A stretch of DNA of 64,000 nt from Pseudomonadota bacterium (GCA_018261905.1 JAGTRU010000011.1:43774-107773), one strand, 5' to 3'. Positions 7,968 to 17,442 are shown, numbered from the stretch's first letter. The notes: generated from the sequence alone by a model not told the origin. Program-made: numbers and translations.

Positions 7968-9488
7968 TTAGTGCAGCAAGGCAGCGATAAGGCCGGCCAG
8001 CAACAGGGCAATGATGGCCAGCCAGCGGTTCTGCCGCTGCTGGGCGATGACCAGTTGGGCAAGCTGCGGTTGCAGGTCGGCCTTGGCCGGCTGGGCTAGC
8101 GCCTGGTGCACCAGGCGCGGCAGTTGCGGCAAGGTTCTGGCCAGATACGGCGCTTCCTGCTTGAGGGTCTTGAGCAGGCCGCGCCAGCCGATTTGTTCGC
8201 TCATCCAGCGCTCGAGGAAAGGCTTGGCGGTCTTCCATAGGTCGAGTTCGGGGTCGAGCTGGCGGCCGAGGCCTTCGATGTTGAGCAGGGTTTTCTGCAG
8301 CATCACCAGTTGCGGCTGGATTTCGACATTGAAGCGGCGCGAGGTCTGGAACAGCCGGAGCAAAATTTTCCCGAAGGAAATATCCTTCAGCGGGCGGTCG
8401 AAAATCGGTTCGCAGACGGCGCGGATGGCGGCCTCGAATTCATCGACGCGGGTGTCCTTCGGCGCCCAGCCCGATTCGATGTGGGCTTCGGCGACGCGCT
8501 TGTAGTCGCGGCGGAAAAAGGCGAGGAAATTCTGCGCCAGGTAATTCTTGTCGGAATCGGTCAGGGTACCGACGATGCCGAAATCGAGGGCGATGTAGCG
8601 GCCGTCGGGGGCGACGAAGATGTTGCCGGGATGCATGTCGGCGTGAAAGAAGCCGTCGCGGAAGACCTGGGTGAAGAAAATTTCGACGCCGGCTGCCGAG
8701 AGCTTGGAAAGGTCAATGCCATCGGCCCGCAGCTTGTCGATCTGCGAAATCGGCGTGCCGTGCATGCGTTCCATGACCATCACCGTCGAGGTACAGAAAT
8801 CCCAGTAAACCTCGGGTACGACGAGCAGTTTGGAATCGACGAAATTGCGCCGCAATTGCGACGCGTTGGCCGCTTCGCGCATGAGATCCAGTTCGTCGCG
8901 CAGGTATTTGGCGAACTCGGCAACCACTTCCCGAGGTTTCAGGCGCTTGCCGTCGGCCCACAGGGTTTCGAGCAAGAGCGCGAAATTGTCCATCAGGGCC
9001 AGGTCGTGCTCGATCACCGAGAGCATGTTGGGGCGCAGGATCTTGACCGCCACCTCGTGGCCGCCGTCTTCCTCGCGCAGGCGGGCAAAGTGCACCTGGG
9101 CGATCGAGGCCGAGGCCACCGGGGTCGGGTCGAATTCGGCAAAAACCTCGCTGGCCGGGCGGCCGTAGGCCTTTTCGACTTCTGCCAGGGCGAGGTGCGA
9201 AGCGAAGGGCGGCACACGGTCCTGCAATTTGGCCAGTTCGTCGGCGATGTCCGGCGGCATCAGGTCGCGGCGGGTCGAGAGCACCTGGCCGAACTTGACG
9301 AAAATCGGGCCCAGGGCTTCGAGGGCCAGGCGCAGGCGTTCGGCACCGGGGGCCGAAAGGTCGCGCCAGAACTGCAGGGCGTTGGCCAGGCGGACCAGGC
9401 GACCGCTCGGCTCGTGCTGGAGCACCATTTCATCCAGGCCGAAACGGCTGGCCACGGAAGCGATTTTGAGCAGGCGGAGGAGACGCAT
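7968..9488 (-). CDS. ubiB: UbiB/ADCK-type protein kinase-like ATPase for ubiquinone synthesis
   Basis: The protein (506 residues from this start) follows E. coli UbiB closely through the whole length, including [16 protein letters not shown] (the KxGQ motif), the Ala-rich loop ASASIAQVH, the lysine of [18 protein letters not shown] and the DFG-like ALDFGIVG. It ends with a hydrophobic anchor ([16 protein letters not shown]). UbiB supports ubiquinone hydroxylation and extraction of intermediates at the inner membrane. Starts at 9500 and 9488 are both in frame; 9488 gives the family-like MRLLRLLKI, and neither has a clear ribosome site. The SNF2 helicase follows at once, an unusual partner. Confidence 0.93.
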   Translation of the reverse strand: MRLLRLLKIASVASRFGLDEMVLQHEPSGRLVRLANALQFWRDLSAPGAERLRLALEALGPIFVKFGQVLSTRRDLMPPDIADELAKLQDRVPPFASHLALAEVEKAYGRPASEVFAEFDPTPVASASIAQVHFARLREEDGGHEVAVKILRPNMLSVIEHDLALMDNFALLLETLWADGKRLKPREVVAEFAKYLRDELDLMREAANASQLRRNFVDSKLLVVPEVYWDFCTSTVMVMERMHGTPISQIDKLRADGIDLSKLSAAGVEIFFTQVFRDGFFHADMHPGNIFVAPDGRYIALDFGIVGTLTDSDKNYLAQNFLAFFRRDYKRVAEAHIESGWAPKDTRVDEFEAAIRAVCEPIFDRPLKDISFGKILLRLFQTSRRFNVEIQPQLVMLQKTLLNIEGLGRQLDPELDLWKTAKPFLERWMSEQIGWRGLLKTLKQEAPYLARTLPQLPRLVHQALAQPAKADLQPQLAQLVIAQQRQNRWLAIIALLLAGLIAALLH

Positions 9489-9708
9489 GGCGGCAGGCAA
9501 TGCCGGACAGGCCGGGCAACGGGGCTAAACGAGTATGTTAACACGCGGTCGTCGGTTATGGCCCGGCGTTTTGCGTCTTGGGCGATATCCGGCGCAGGCC
9601 CCGGTGGTGCGGCAACGATCCCGCCGGGGCGGCGCCGTCTTGGAGTAAACTGCGGTCATTGAGCCACTGACCGCGGTGTCTTGTTTGCCGGGAAATAGTT
9701 GAATACCC

Positions 9709-11223
9709 ATGAGTGAAGCCAAGCATCCTTCCAATATCGCCCGGGAAGCCCTCAAGCGTCTGGCCGTTCGCCATTTGGCGCCGACCCCGGCCAATTACCA
9801 GGCCTGTTACAACGAAATCGCCGAGCTGCCCAATGCGGCCCCCTTTCCCGATCAGGCGCTGCGTCAGATCGCGATCGGACTGAAGGCGAAGAACGGGCGG
9901 CAGGAAAAAGAGTTGGTTCTACTCGATGCCGCGATCGGGCGGCGCAGTTGGCTCGGAGTCCAGGAGTCGCTGCAGGCTTTTATCGGGGCGGCTGGGGTGG
10001 CCGTCGAGGCTCCGCCGGTCGTTACCATCGCCTTGCCGCACGAACTGGCGGTCAAGTTGGCGCATTTCGTTGAATCCATCCTGCCGGCACTCGGCGACGA
10101 CAACGAACGGGTGACCGCGTTGTCTGGCGAGTTGGTGCAGGCCTTGCGCCAGCCGACGGTCGATCTGTCGCTGGTGCATGGCCGGCTCGCGCAGTTGACG
10201 CACCAAGTGCTGTTCGCTGCCGAAGAACAGGTCGAAATCAAGGGGGCGCTGCTCAAGCTGCTGCATCTGATCATCGAAAATATCGGCGAACTGAGCCTCG
10301 ATGATAGCTGGCTCAAGGGCCAGGTCGACGGTTTGCTGGCCGTGGTCGCGCCGCCGCTGACCTTGCGCCATCTCGACGAGATGGAGCGCCGCCTGCGTGA
10401 TGTCATGCTCAAGCAGCACGAGGCGAAAAGTCGCTCCCTCGAAGCGCAGGCCGAGATGCGCCAGATGCTGGGGGCCTTCATCGAACGTCTGGCCATGATG
10501 AACGAGTCGAGTGCCAGCTTCCAGAGCAAGATCGAAAACAGCGCCCGGCAGATCGAAAATGTGCAAAGGGTGGAGGATCTGGCGCCGCTGCTCAAAGATG
10601 TTATCGCCGCCACCCGGACCATGGCCGAGGAGTCCTCGGCCTCCCGCGAACAGTTGAAAACCCTGCAGGACAAGGTGCTGGCTACCGAAGCCGAGCTTGT
10701 CCAGTTGCATCGCGAACTCGATAGCGCCAGCGCCCTGGCCCGTCATGATCCGCTGACCGATACGCTCAATCGCAAGGGCCTGGACGAGGCGCTGGCCCGC
10801 GAAGTGGCGAGCATGCAGCGCAAGGGGACACCCCTGTCGCTGTGTCTGCTGGATATCGACAATTTCAAGAAACTCAATGATCGTCTCGGCCACGACGTCG
10901 GGGATAGCGCCCTGATCCATCTCGCCAGTGTCGCCCGGCGTTGCATGCGGCCGACCGATACCCTGGCCCGTTACGGCGGCGAGGAGTTCGTCATCCTGAT
11001 GCCCGATACCGAGCTCGAGCAAGGGGTCGAGGCCATGGTCCGGCTGCAGCGCGAACTGACCAAGGCTTTTTTCCTGGCCGGCAAGGACAAGGTCCTGATA
11101 ACTTTCAGCGCCGGCGTCGCCCAGTTGGCGACCGGGGAGCCCGGGGGCGGTGCCATCAAGCGGGCCGATCAGGCGATGTACCTGGCCAAGCGGGCCGGCA
11201 AGAACCGCGTCATGGCGGGTTGA
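9709..11223 (+). CDS. Diguanylate cyclase with a long N-terminal sensory/coiled-coil region
   Basis: This 504-residue soluble protein has no membrane segment. Residues 1-300 are an uncharacterised helical region, followed by a Glu/Gln-rich predicted coiled coil and a C-terminal GGDEF domain. The active loop reads RYGGEEFVIL (about 423-427), so GTP-to-cyclic-di-GMP synthesis should be intact. An inhibitory I-site RPTD lies exactly five residues before GGEEF, implying product feedback. The N-terminus (IAREALKRLAVRHLAPTP) resembles a domain common in betaproteobacterial GGDEF proteins. The preceding 200 bases contain a near-perfect inverted repeat, ACTGCGGTCA/TGACCGCGGT (9649-9677), that could be an operator. 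Confidence 0.9.
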   Translation: MSEAKHPSNIAREALKRLAVRHLAPTPANYQACYNEIAELPNAAPFPDQALRQIAIGLKAKNGRQEKELVLLDAAIGRRSWLGVQESLQAFIGAAGVAVEAPPVVTIALPHELAVKLAHFVESILPALGDDNERVTALSGELVQALRQPTVDLSLVHGRLAQLTHQVLFAAEEQVEIKGALLKLLHLIIENIGELSLDDSWLKGQVDGLLAVVAPPLTLRHLDEMERRLRDVMLKQHEAKSRSLEAQAEMRQMLGAFIERLAMMNESSASFQSKIENSARQIENVQRVEDLAPLLKDVIAATRTMAEESSASREQLKTLQDKVLATEAELVQLHRELDSASALARHDPLTDTLNRKGLDEALAREVASMQRKGTPLSLCLLDIDNFKKLNDRLGHDVGDSALIHLASVARRCMRPTDTLARYGGEEFVILMPDTELEQGVEAMVRLQRELTKAFFLAGKDKVLITFSAGVAQLATGEPGGGAIKRADQAMYLAKRAGKNRVMAG

Positions 11224-11236
11224 GGGCGTCGGCCGG

Positions 11237-11746
11237 GTGCCCTTGTGTCATGGTTTTCCGCCGGTGGCCGGGCCGCGGGCGCGCTGCCTGATTCTTGGCA
11301 GCATGCCGGGGCGGGCTTCGCTGCAGGCCGATCAATACTATGCCCACGAGCGCAACGCCTTTTGGCGCATCATGGGCGAGCTGTTCGGTGCCGGCCCCGA
11401 TCAGTCCTATGCGCAACGCCTGGCTACCCTGCAGGCGGCCGGCATCGCCCTCTGGGACGTGATCGCCGCCTGCGAACGGGCGGGCAGTCTGGATGCCGAT
11501 ATTGTCGGTGCCTCGGTGCGGGCCAATGATTTCGCGGCTTTCCTGCGGCAGCAGCCGGAAATTCGCCGGGTGTTCTTTAACGGCGCCGCGGCTGAGGCCG
11601 CCTTCCGCCGTTACGTGCTCCCCGGTCTGGCCGGACGCCCCTTGCTGTTGCAGCGCCTGCCGTCGACCAGCCCGGCCCATGCGGCGCGCAGTTATGGCGA
11701 AAAGCTCGCCGCCTGGTCGGTACTTGTCAGCGCGGCAAATATGTAG
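11237..11746 (+). CDS. DNA-deoxyinosine (hypoxanthine-DNA) glycosylase, uracil-DNA-glycosylase fold
   Basis: The 169-residue protein matches the small UDG-superfamily group that removes deaminated bases such as hypoxanthine from DNA. Recognisable parts are the opening GFPP with CLILGSMPGRAS, the water-activating region, NAFWRIMGELFG, LWDVIAACERAGSLD, and a C-terminal LPSTSPAHA in place of the HPS motif of classical UDG. There is no in-frame ATG before the conserved core, so GTG at 11237 with TGAGGG about 10 bases upstream is taken as start; TTG at 11243 is the alternative. The gene follows the diguanylate cyclase by 13 bases and may be co-transcribed with it. Substrate preference is from the family, not visible here. 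Confidence 0.8.
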   Translation: MPLCHGFPPVAGPRARCLILGSMPGRASLQADQYYAHERNAFWRIMGELFGAGPDQSYAQRLATLQAAGIALWDVIAACERAGSLDADIVGASVRANDFAAFLRQQPEIRRVFFNGAAAEAAFRRYVLPGLAGRPLLLQRLPSTSPAHAARSYGEKLAAWSVLVSAANM

Positions 11747-11793
11747 GCCGGGGCAGCGTATAATCGCGCTTTTGCTTTTTTAGCTACAAATCA

Positions 11794-13557
11794 ATGGCCC
11801 ACGACGTCAAATCCCGGCTCGCTGCCCTGTTGCAACAGGCGCTGGCTAGCGTTGCCCCGAGCGCAACCGAAACCCCGATTCACCTCGAACGCCCGCGCGA
11901 TCCGACGCACGGCGATTTTGCGACCAATCTGGCGATGCAACTGGCCAAGGCGCTGAAGAAGAATCCGCGCGAAATCGCCCAGCAACTGGTCAACGAGCTG
12001 CCGCCTTCCGGGTTGGTGATCAAGGCCGACGTAGCCGGGGCCGGTTTCATCAATTTCACGCTCGATGCCGGAACCAAGACCGAGGCCGTCAAGCTGGTCC
12101 TCATCGAGGGCGAGGATTTCGGCCGTTCGACCCAGGGCGGCGAGAAAAAAGTGCAGGTCGAATTTGTCTCGGCCAACCCGACCGGGCCGCTCCACGTCGG
12201 GCATGGCCGCGGCGCCGCCTACGGCGCTTCCTTGTCGAATCTGCTGAGCTTTGCCGGCTGGGATGTCACCCGCGAGTATTACGTCAATGACGCCGGCCGG
12301 CAGATGGATATCCTCGGCTTGTCGACCTGGCTGCGCTATCTCGACCAGCATGGCATCGCCGTGCCCTTCCTGCCCAATGCCTATCAGGGCGACTATGTGC
12401 GCGAGATGGCGAAGCAGATGACGGTTGCCCATGGCGCCAAGTTCGTTCGCCAGGCGGCCGACGTGCTGGCTGGCACGCCGGGCCTGCCCGAGGCCGAGCG
12501 GGCCGACGACGAGGCCAAGCGCCAGCGCGACCTGCATCTCGATGCGCTGATCGCCCGGGCCAAGGAACTGCTGGGCGCCGACTGGACCTATGTCCATCAG
12601 CACGCGCTGTCCGAACAACTGGCCGATTGCCGCGACGACCTGGAAGAATTCGGTGTGCATTTCGACGTCTGGTTCTCCGAGCAGGCGCTGTTCGATACCG
12701 GCCTGGTCGCCCGCTGCGTCGATCTGCTGGAAAAGAAGGGCCATCTCTACGTACAGAACGGCGCCCGCTGGTTCAAGTCGACCACTTTCGGCGATGAGAA
12801 GGATCGCGTCGTGCAGCGCGAGAATGGTCTGTACACCTATTTCGCCTCCGATATCGCCTACCACCTGAACAAGTTCGAGCGCGGTTTCGACAAGGTCATC
12901 AATATCTGGGGCGCCGACCACCACGGCTACATTTCCCGCGTTACCGGCGCCATCACGGCCCTTGATCTCGATCCCGCCAAGCTGCAGGTCGCCCTCGTCC
13001 AGTTCGCCGTGCTTTACCGCAACGGCCAGAAGGCCTCGATGTCCACGCGTTCCGGCGAATTCGTCACGCTGCGCGAACTGCGCGGCGAAGTCGGCAACGA
13101 TGCCTGCCGCTTCTTCTACGCCCTGCGCAAGTCCGATCAGCACCTCGATTTCGACCTTGATCTGGCGAAGAGCCAGAGCAACGAAAACCCGGTGTACTAC
13201 ATCCAGTACGCCCATGCCCGCGTCTGCTCGGTGATCAACCAGTGGGGCGGCGAGCTGGCCGGGCTCGGCGAGGCCGATCTGTCATTGCTCGACAATCCGC
13301 GTGAACTGGCCATTGCCAACAAGCTGGCCGAATTCCGCGAAGTCATCGAGAATGCCTCACGGGAACTGGCGCCGCATTTGATTGCCTTCTACCTGAAGGA
13401 TCTGGCCGGCGAATTCCACGGCTGGTACAACGCCGAGCGCATGTTGGTCGATGCCGTGGCCCTGCGCGATGCCCGCGTCGCGTTGGCCGTCGCCGTTCGT
13501 CAGGTGATCCGTAATGGTCTGGCCATTCTCGGCGTCAGTTGTCCGGAATCGATGTAA
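11794..13557 (+). CDS. argS: Arginyl-tRNA synthetase
   Basis: The 587-residue class I synthetase charges tRNA-Arg. It begins with the Arg-specific N-terminal additional domain (about residues 1-110), then the catalytic domain with the HIGH-type motif HVGHG in NPTGPLHVGHGRGA, the KMSKS-like loop QKASMSTRSGE, and the DALR anticodon-binding domain ending in LAILGVSCPESM. The length is normal for the family. A -10-like TATAAT at 11759-11764 lies about 30 bases before the ATG, without a clear -35 partner. It heads a forward run with a SPOR protein 8 bases downstream and then dsbA. Confidence 0.96.
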   Translation: MAHDVKSRLAALLQQALASVAPSATETPIHLERPRDPTHGDFATNLAMQLAKALKKNPREIAQQLVNELPPSGLVIKADVAGAGFINFTLDAGTKTEAVKLVLIEGEDFGRSTQGGEKKVQVEFVSANPTGPLHVGHGRGAAYGASLSNLLSFAGWDVTREYYVNDAGRQMDILGLSTWLRYLDQHGIAVPFLPNAYQGDYVREMAKQMTVAHGAKFVRQAADVLAGTPGLPEAERADDEAKRQRDLHLDALIARAKELLGADWTYVHQHALSEQLADCRDDLEEFGVHFDVWFSEQALFDTGLVARCVDLLEKKGHLYVQNGARWFKSTTFGDEKDRVVQRENGLYTYFASDIAYHLNKFERGFDKVINIWGADHHGYISRVTGAITALDLDPAKLQVALVQFAVLYRNGQKASMSTRSGEFVTLRELRGEVGNDACRFFYALRKSDQHLDFDLDLAKSQSNENPVYYIQYAHARVCSVINQWGGELAGLGEADLSLLDNPRELAIANKLAEFREVIENASRELAPHLIAFYLKDLAGEFHGWYNAERMLVDAVALRDARVALAVAVRQVIRNGLAILGVSCPESM

Positions 13558-13565
13558 GGAAAGCC

Positions 13566-14204
13566 ATGAGCCGCAATATGAAATCCCGCAAGAACGCACC
13601 GGCCCGGAAAAAATCCGGCGGCGGCACGCTGGTGGGCATGTTTATCGGCCTCGTCCTCGGTGTCGCGGTGGCCGCCGCCGTTGTCTGGTACATGAACAAG
13701 TCGCCGCTGCCATTTGCCAACAAGACCCAGCCGCCGCGGCCGGAAGCCGTGGCGGCCAATGGCAAGCCAGCCGAGCCGCTGGCACTGCCGGGCAAGCCGG
13801 GCGATCCGGTGCCGGAAAAGCGCTTCCAGTTCTACGATATCCTGCCCGGCAAGACCGATGCCGTGCCGGATAAGGCGGGCAAGCCGGACGCCGGCAAGGA
13901 CGAAGCGAAGAAGGACGACAAGAAAGAGGAAAAGAAGGACGACAAGAAGGAAGAGTCGAAAGAGAGCAAGACGCCGCTCTTCCTGCAGGTCGGTTCCTTC
14001 AGTACGGCACAGGATGCTGACAACCAGAAGGCGAAACTGGCGTTTATGGGATTGGAGGCCGTCATTCAGCAGGTAATGATCCAGGACCGGACGCTGTATC
14101 GCGTGCGGGTCGGCCCCTACATGAAAATTGATGAATTGAACAAAGTCCGGGCCGATCTTGCCAAAGCCGGCATTGAAGCCCAACTCGCCAAAAACAAGGA
14201 GTAA
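13566..14204 (+). CDS. SPOR-domain cell-division-type membrane protein (FtsN/DedD-like)
   Basis: The 212-residue protein has a short basic cytoplasmic tail, one transmembrane helix (about 21-42), a Pro-rich then extremely Lys/Glu/Asp-rich linker (about 110-138), and a C-terminal SPOR domain starting at PLFLQVGSFS. SPOR domains bind glycan strands lacking stem peptides and take such proteins to the division septum. The architecture is that of FtsN or DedD; the sequence alone does not decide which. ATG 13566 is preferred over an upstream 13539 start because AAGGAA precedes it, and the earlier start would overlap argS. The order argS, SPOR, dsbA is common in betaproteobacteria. Confidence 0.88.
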   Translation: MSRNMKSRKNAPARKKSGGGTLVGMFIGLVLGVAVAAAVVWYMNKSPLPFANKTQPPRPEAVAANGKPAEPLALPGKPGDPVPEKRFQFYDILPGKTDAVPDKAGKPDAGKDEAKKDDKKEEKKDDKKEESKESKTPLFLQVGSFSTAQDADNQKAKLAFMGLEAVIQQVMIQDRTLYRVRVGPYMKIDELNKVRADLAKAGIEAQLAKNKE

Positions 14205-14207
14205 CGC

Positions 14208-14843
14208 ATGAAGTTTGCCCGCCGCTATTTCGTTGCCGCCGCTTTTGTCCTGGGCAGCGCCCTGGCCATGCCCGCCCTGGCCCAGACCGCCGGCAAGGAC
14301 TACACGCCGATCAATCCGCCGCAGCCGACCGACGAGCCGGCAAAAATCGAAGTCACCGAATTTTTCAGCTACGGCTGTCCGCACTGCAGTGATTTCAATC
14401 CGCTGCTCGCCGCCTGGGCGGCCAAGCAGTCCGCCGACGTCGTCATCAAGCGCGTGCCGGTCAGCTTCAACAGCTATTTCGCGATGATCGCGCCGCTCTT
14501 CTACACACTGGAAGCCACCGGTGATTTGGCGCGTCTGGATGCCGTCGCCTTCCGTACCATCCACGGCGAAGGCAATCGTCTGGCCGATGCCCAGTCGCGT
14601 TCCGCCTGGGCCGTCAAGAACGGCATCGACGGCAAGAAATTCGACGATACCTATCGCTCCTTCGGCGTTGCCAGCAAGGTTCGCCGGGCCGACCAGATGA
14701 CCCAGGCCTACAAGATCCAGGGCGTGCCGGCTCTGGCCATTGATGGCAAATACGTGGTCGGTGGCCGCGACTTCAACGAGGCGCTGGCCATCGCCGACAA
14801 ACTGGTGGCCAAGGTGCGAGCCGAGAAGTTCGGCAAGAAATAA
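14208..14843 (+). CDS. dsbA: Thiol:disulfide interchange protein DsbA
   Basis: The 211-residue periplasmic oxidoreductase introduces disulfides into exported proteins and is re-oxidised by DsbB. A clear signal peptide ends after MPALAQ (about residue 26). The thioredoxin-fold active site is Cys57-Pro-His-Cys60, the canonical CPHC, and the cis-proline loop is QGVPALAID. The helical insertion expected of DsbA fills residues 80-150. The gene starts 3 bases after the SPOR gene. The two neighbouring cytochromes c in the window need reduced CxxCH motifs, but no link is implied by position. Confidence 0.94.
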   Translation: MKFARRYFVAAAFVLGSALAMPALAQTAGKDYTPINPPQPTDEPAKIEVTEFFSYGCPHCSDFNPLLAAWAAKQSADVVIKRVPVSFNSYFAMIAPLFYTLEATGDLARLDAVAFRTIHGEGNRLADAQSRSAWAVKNGIDGKKFDDTYRSFGVASKVRRADQMTQAYKIQGVPALAIDGKYVVGGRDFNEALAIADKLVAKVRAEKFGKK

Positions 14844-15614
14844 TTGGCCCGCAAGGTCTTTATCACGGGCGCCTCGTCGGGTATCGGCGAGGCGCTGGCC
14901 GTTTACTACGCGGCAAAAGGTGCCAGCCTCGGCCTAGTGGCGCGCCGGGCCGAGGTTCTCGCGGCCCTCAATCAGCGTCTCGGCGGGGGGCATGCCTGCT
15001 ATGCCCTGGATGTCAGCGAGGCGCCGGCCCTGCACGCGGCGGCGGCTGATTTCATGGCCCGTTTCGGGGTCCCCGACATCATTGTTGCCAACGCCGGTGT
15101 CTCGGCCGGAACCTTGAGCGAATGCGAAGAGGATCTCGAAGTCTTTCGCCGGGTCATGGAGACCAACGTTTTCGGCATGGCGGCGACCTTTGCCCCGTTC
15201 ATTGCCGCCATGAAGGCGGCCGGTGGCAACCGGCGTCTGGTCGGTCTGGCCTCGGTGGCCGGCATCCGTGGCTTGCCGGGGGCGGAAGCCTATTGCGCCT
15301 CGAAGGCGGCGGTGATCGCCTATCTGGAAAGCCTGCGCCTGGAAATGCGGCCTTATGGCATTAAGGTGGTGACCATCGCCCCGGGCTATATCGAAACTCC
15401 GATGACGGCGATCAACCCGTACCGCATGCCCTTTTTGCTGCCGGTCGAGCAGGCGGCACCGCGCTTTGCGGCCGCCATCGAACGGGGAGTCAGCTATGCC
15501 GTGATCCCGTGGCCGATGGGCCTCGTCGCCAAGCTTTTGCGGGCCTTGCCCAACTGGCTCTATGACCGTCTGTTCACAAGCGCCCCGCGCAAGCCGCGCG
15601 GCTTGCTAAAATAG
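14844..15614 (+). CDS. Short-chain dehydrogenase/reductase (SDR)
   Basis: The 256-residue classical SDR has the cofactor loop TGASSGIG near the N-terminus, NAG in VANAGVSAG, and the catalytic Ser with YCASK (Tyr-x3-Lys). It should be a cytoplasmic or membrane-associated NAD(P)(H)-dependent oxidoreductase; the substrate is unknown. A TTG start directly abutting the dsbA stop is required because the Rossmann strand KVFITG begins three residues in and no ATG is available. The C-terminus has a hydrophobic/basic stretch (VAKLLRALPNWLYDRLF), possibly a membrane-associating helix as in YqjQ/DltE-like SDRs. Translational coupling with dsbA and thiS (4 bases downstream) is likely. Confidence 0.85.
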   Translation: MARKVFITGASSGIGEALAVYYAAKGASLGLVARRAEVLAALNQRLGGGHACYALDVSEAPALHAAAADFMARFGVPDIIVANAGVSAGTLSECEEDLEVFRRVMETNVFGMAATFAPFIAAMKAAGGNRRLVGLASVAGIRGLPGAEAYCASKAAVIAYLESLRLEMRPYGIKVVTIAPGYIETPMTAINPYRMPFLLPVEQAAPRFAAAIERGVSYAVIPWPMGLVAKLLRALPNWLYDRLFTSAPRKPRGLLK

Positions 15615-15618
15615 CCGG

Positions 15619-15822
15619 ATGCTAGACATCAAGATCAACGGCGAACCCCGCCACTTTGCTGAACCGCTGACCGTGCTCGGCCTGATCGAACAGCTCGGCT
15701 ATGCCGGCCAACGTATCGCCGTCGAACGCAATGGCGAAATCGTTCCCAAGAGCCAGCATGCGGCGACCGTTCTGCTTTCCGGCGATCAACTCGAAATCGT
15801 CGTGGCCGTCGGCGGCGGCTGA
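15619..15822 (+). CDS. thiS: Thiamine sulfur-carrier protein ThiS
   Basis: The 67-residue beta-grasp protein ends in VVAVGGG. The C-terminal Gly-Gly is adenylated and converted to a thiocarboxylate that donates sulfur to the thiazole ring of thiamine through ThiG. The length and the LVERNGE-like internal segment (VERNGEIVPKS) are typical. It is followed by thiG, separated by 94 bases holding two interlocked inverted repeats. No TPP riboswitch was recognised upstream, since the gene is embedded in the argS-dsbA-SDR run. Confidence 0.93.
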   Translation: MLDIKINGEPRHFAEPLTVLGLIEQLGYAGQRIAVERNGEIVPKSQHAATVLLSGDQLEIVVAVGGG

Positions 15823-15826
15823 AAGC

Positions 15827-15907
15827 AGCTATGGGTCGCTAGTTGTTAGTCGGTAGCAAAAACAACCCGCGCCCCATAGCTAAAGACTAACGACTAATAA
15901 CCAGCGA
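15827..15907. repeat. Two interleaved inverted repeats between thiS and thiG
   Basis: AGCTATGGG (15827-15835) pairs exactly with CCCATAGCT (15873-15881). A 17-base arm at 15836-15852 pairs with 15891-15907 at 15 of 17 positions plus one G-U. The order is A-B-A'-B', so both stems can coexist only as a pseudoknot; otherwise they exclude each other. The last arm ends 9 bases before the thiG ATG, which lacks a recognisable Shine-Dalgarno sequence. The unit is rich in the word GACTAA/TTAGTC, as in degenerate intergenic repeats. Confidence 0.75.
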
Positions 15908-15916
15908 CTAAAAACC

Positions 15917-16699
15917 ATGCACCAATTGACCATTGCCGGTAAGACCTACCGTTCCCGCTTGCTGGTTGGCACCGGCAAGTACCGGGACTTTGCCGAAACG
16001 CGTGCCGCCATCGACGCTTCGGGGGCCGAGATCGTTACCGTCGCCGTGCGCCGCGTCAATATCGGCCAGGACGCTGGCCAGCCCAATCTGCTTGATGCCG
16101 TACCGTTGTCCAAGTTCACCATCCTGCCCAATACCGCCGGCTGCTACAGCGCCGACGATGCGGTGCGCACCCTGCGCCTGGCGCGCGAACTGCTCGACGG
16201 GCATCCCCTGTGCAAGCTCGAAGTGCTGGGCGACCCGAGCAATCTCTTCCCGAACATGCCGGAAACCCTGAAGGCGGCGGCAACGCTGGTCAAGGAAGGT
16301 TTTCAGGTGATGGTCTACTGCGCCGACGATCCGATCCAGGCCAAGATGCTGGAAGAAATCGGCTGCGTCGCGGTGATGCCGCTGGCTTCGCTGATCGGCT
16401 CCGGCATGGGCATCGTCAATCCGTGGAACCTGCGCCTGATCATCGACAACGCCAAGGTACCGATCATCGTCGATGCCGGCGTCGGCACCGCCTCGGACGC
16501 CGCCATCGCCATGGAGCTGGGCTGCGACGGCGTGCTGATGAATACCGCCATCGCCCACGCCAAACAGCCCGTACTCATGGCCAGCGCCATGAAAAAGGGT
16601 GTCGAAGCCGGCCGCGAGGCTTTCCTGGCCGGCCGCATGGCCCGCAAATACTACTCGGCCGATCCTTCGTCGCCGACCACCGGACTGATCGGCTCATGA
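15917..16699 (+). CDS. thiG: Thiazole synthase ThiG
   Basis: The 260-residue TIM-barrel enzyme condenses 1-deoxy-xylulose 5-phosphate, dehydroglycine and ThiS-thiocarboxylate into the thiamine thiazole phosphate. The Schiff-base lysine is Lys100 in CKLEVLGD. Other signatures are [22 protein letters not shown] and the phosphate-binding [24 protein letters not shown] segment near residue 185. The length matches the family. It has no obvious ribosome site; the preceding hairpin region may affect its expression. It overlaps trmB by four bases. Confidence 0.96.
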   Translation: MHQLTIAGKTYRSRLLVGTGKYRDFAETRAAIDASGAEIVTVAVRRVNIGQDAGQPNLLDAVPLSKFTILPNTAGCYSADDAVRTLRLARELLDGHPLCKLEVLGDPSNLFPNMPETLKAAATLVKEGFQVMVYCADDPIQAKMLEEIGCVAVMPLASLIGSGMGIVNPWNLRLIIDNAKVPIIVDAGVGTASDAAIAMELGCDGVLMNTAIAHAKQPVLMASAMKKGVEAGREAFLAGRMARKYYSADPSSPTTGLIGS

Positions 16700-17442
16700 G
16701 CGACACCCCCCTGATTCAAGCCGCCGTCGACGGCGACGGCGCTTATACCGAAGGCCGCGAAGGCTACGGTCACATCAAGAGCTACGTGCGTCGCGCCGGC
16801 CGCATGTCGTCGGCCCAGGAAAACTATTTTGCCGAGATGATGCCGAAAATTGGCCTCACCTATGCGCCGCAGCAAGTAGACCTGAACGCGGTCTACGGCC
16901 GCAGTAACCCGAAAGTGCTCGAAATCGGCACCGGCATGGGCGAAACCACGGCCAGGATCGCCGAGGCCAATCGCGACATCGATTACCTCGGCGTCGAGGT
17001 CCATGTGCCCGGCGTCGGCGCGCTGTGCAAGCAGATCGCCGAGCGCCAACTGGCCAACCTGCGCATCTGCCAGCACGATGCTGTCGAAGTGGTGCGCGAC
17101 ATGCTGCCGGAAGCTTCGCTCGACGGTGTCCATGTCTTTTTTCCCGATCCCTGGCACAAGGCCCGGCACAACAAGCGCCGGCTGATCCAGCCGCCCTTCG
17201 TCGCCTTGCTCGCCTCGCGCCTCAAGCCGGGCGGCTATTTCCACTGCGCCACCGACTGGGAAGAGTACGCCCAGCAGATGCTGGCAGTCCTGTCGGCCGA
17301 ACCGACCCTGGTCAACACCGCCGGCGCGCAGTTGGGTGGATTCGCGCCGCGCCCGGAATACCGGCCGCTGACCAAGTTCGAGAACCGTGGCCTGCGCCTC
17401 GGGCACGGCGTCTGGGACGTGATTTTTCGCCGGCCGGGATAG
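16696..17442 (+). CDS. trmB: tRNA (guanine-N7)-methyltransferase TrmB
   Basis: The 248-residue SAM-dependent enzyme methylates G46 in the variable loop of tRNAs. SAM binding is seen in [14 protein letters not shown] (about residues 76-89). The tRNA/active-site motif is [15 protein letters not shown], followed by [17 protein letters not shown], both highly conserved in TrmB. The ATG overlaps the thiG stop (ATGA), indicating translational coupling. The thiG-trmB pair is conserved in many betaproteobacteria. The N-terminal 45 residues before the core are longer than in E. coli but normal for this group. Confidence 0.95.
   Translation: MSDTPLIQAAVDGDGAYTEGREGYGHIKSYVRRAGRMSSAQENYFAEMMPKIGLTYAPQQVDLNAVYGRSNPKVLEIGTGMGETTARIAEANRDIDYLGVEVHVPGVGALCKQIAERQLANLRICQHDAVEVVRDMLPEASLDGVHVFFPDPWHKARHNKRRLIQPPFVALLASRLKPGGYFHCATDWEEYAQQMLAVLSAEPTLVNTAGAQLGGFAPRPEYRPLTKFENRGLRLGHGVWDVIFRRPG

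Noticed and set aside
5967..8099. A 710-codon plus-strand frame opposite the SNF2 gene.
   Set aside because: The minus strand carries complete SNF2 and SWIM motifs; the opposite frame has none and is Gln/Gly/Ala-rich, as shadows are.
15614..15930. A TPP riboswitch controlling thiS-thiG.
   Set aside because: No CTGAGA-type core or expected stems; the structure present is a pair of interlocked inverted repeats.
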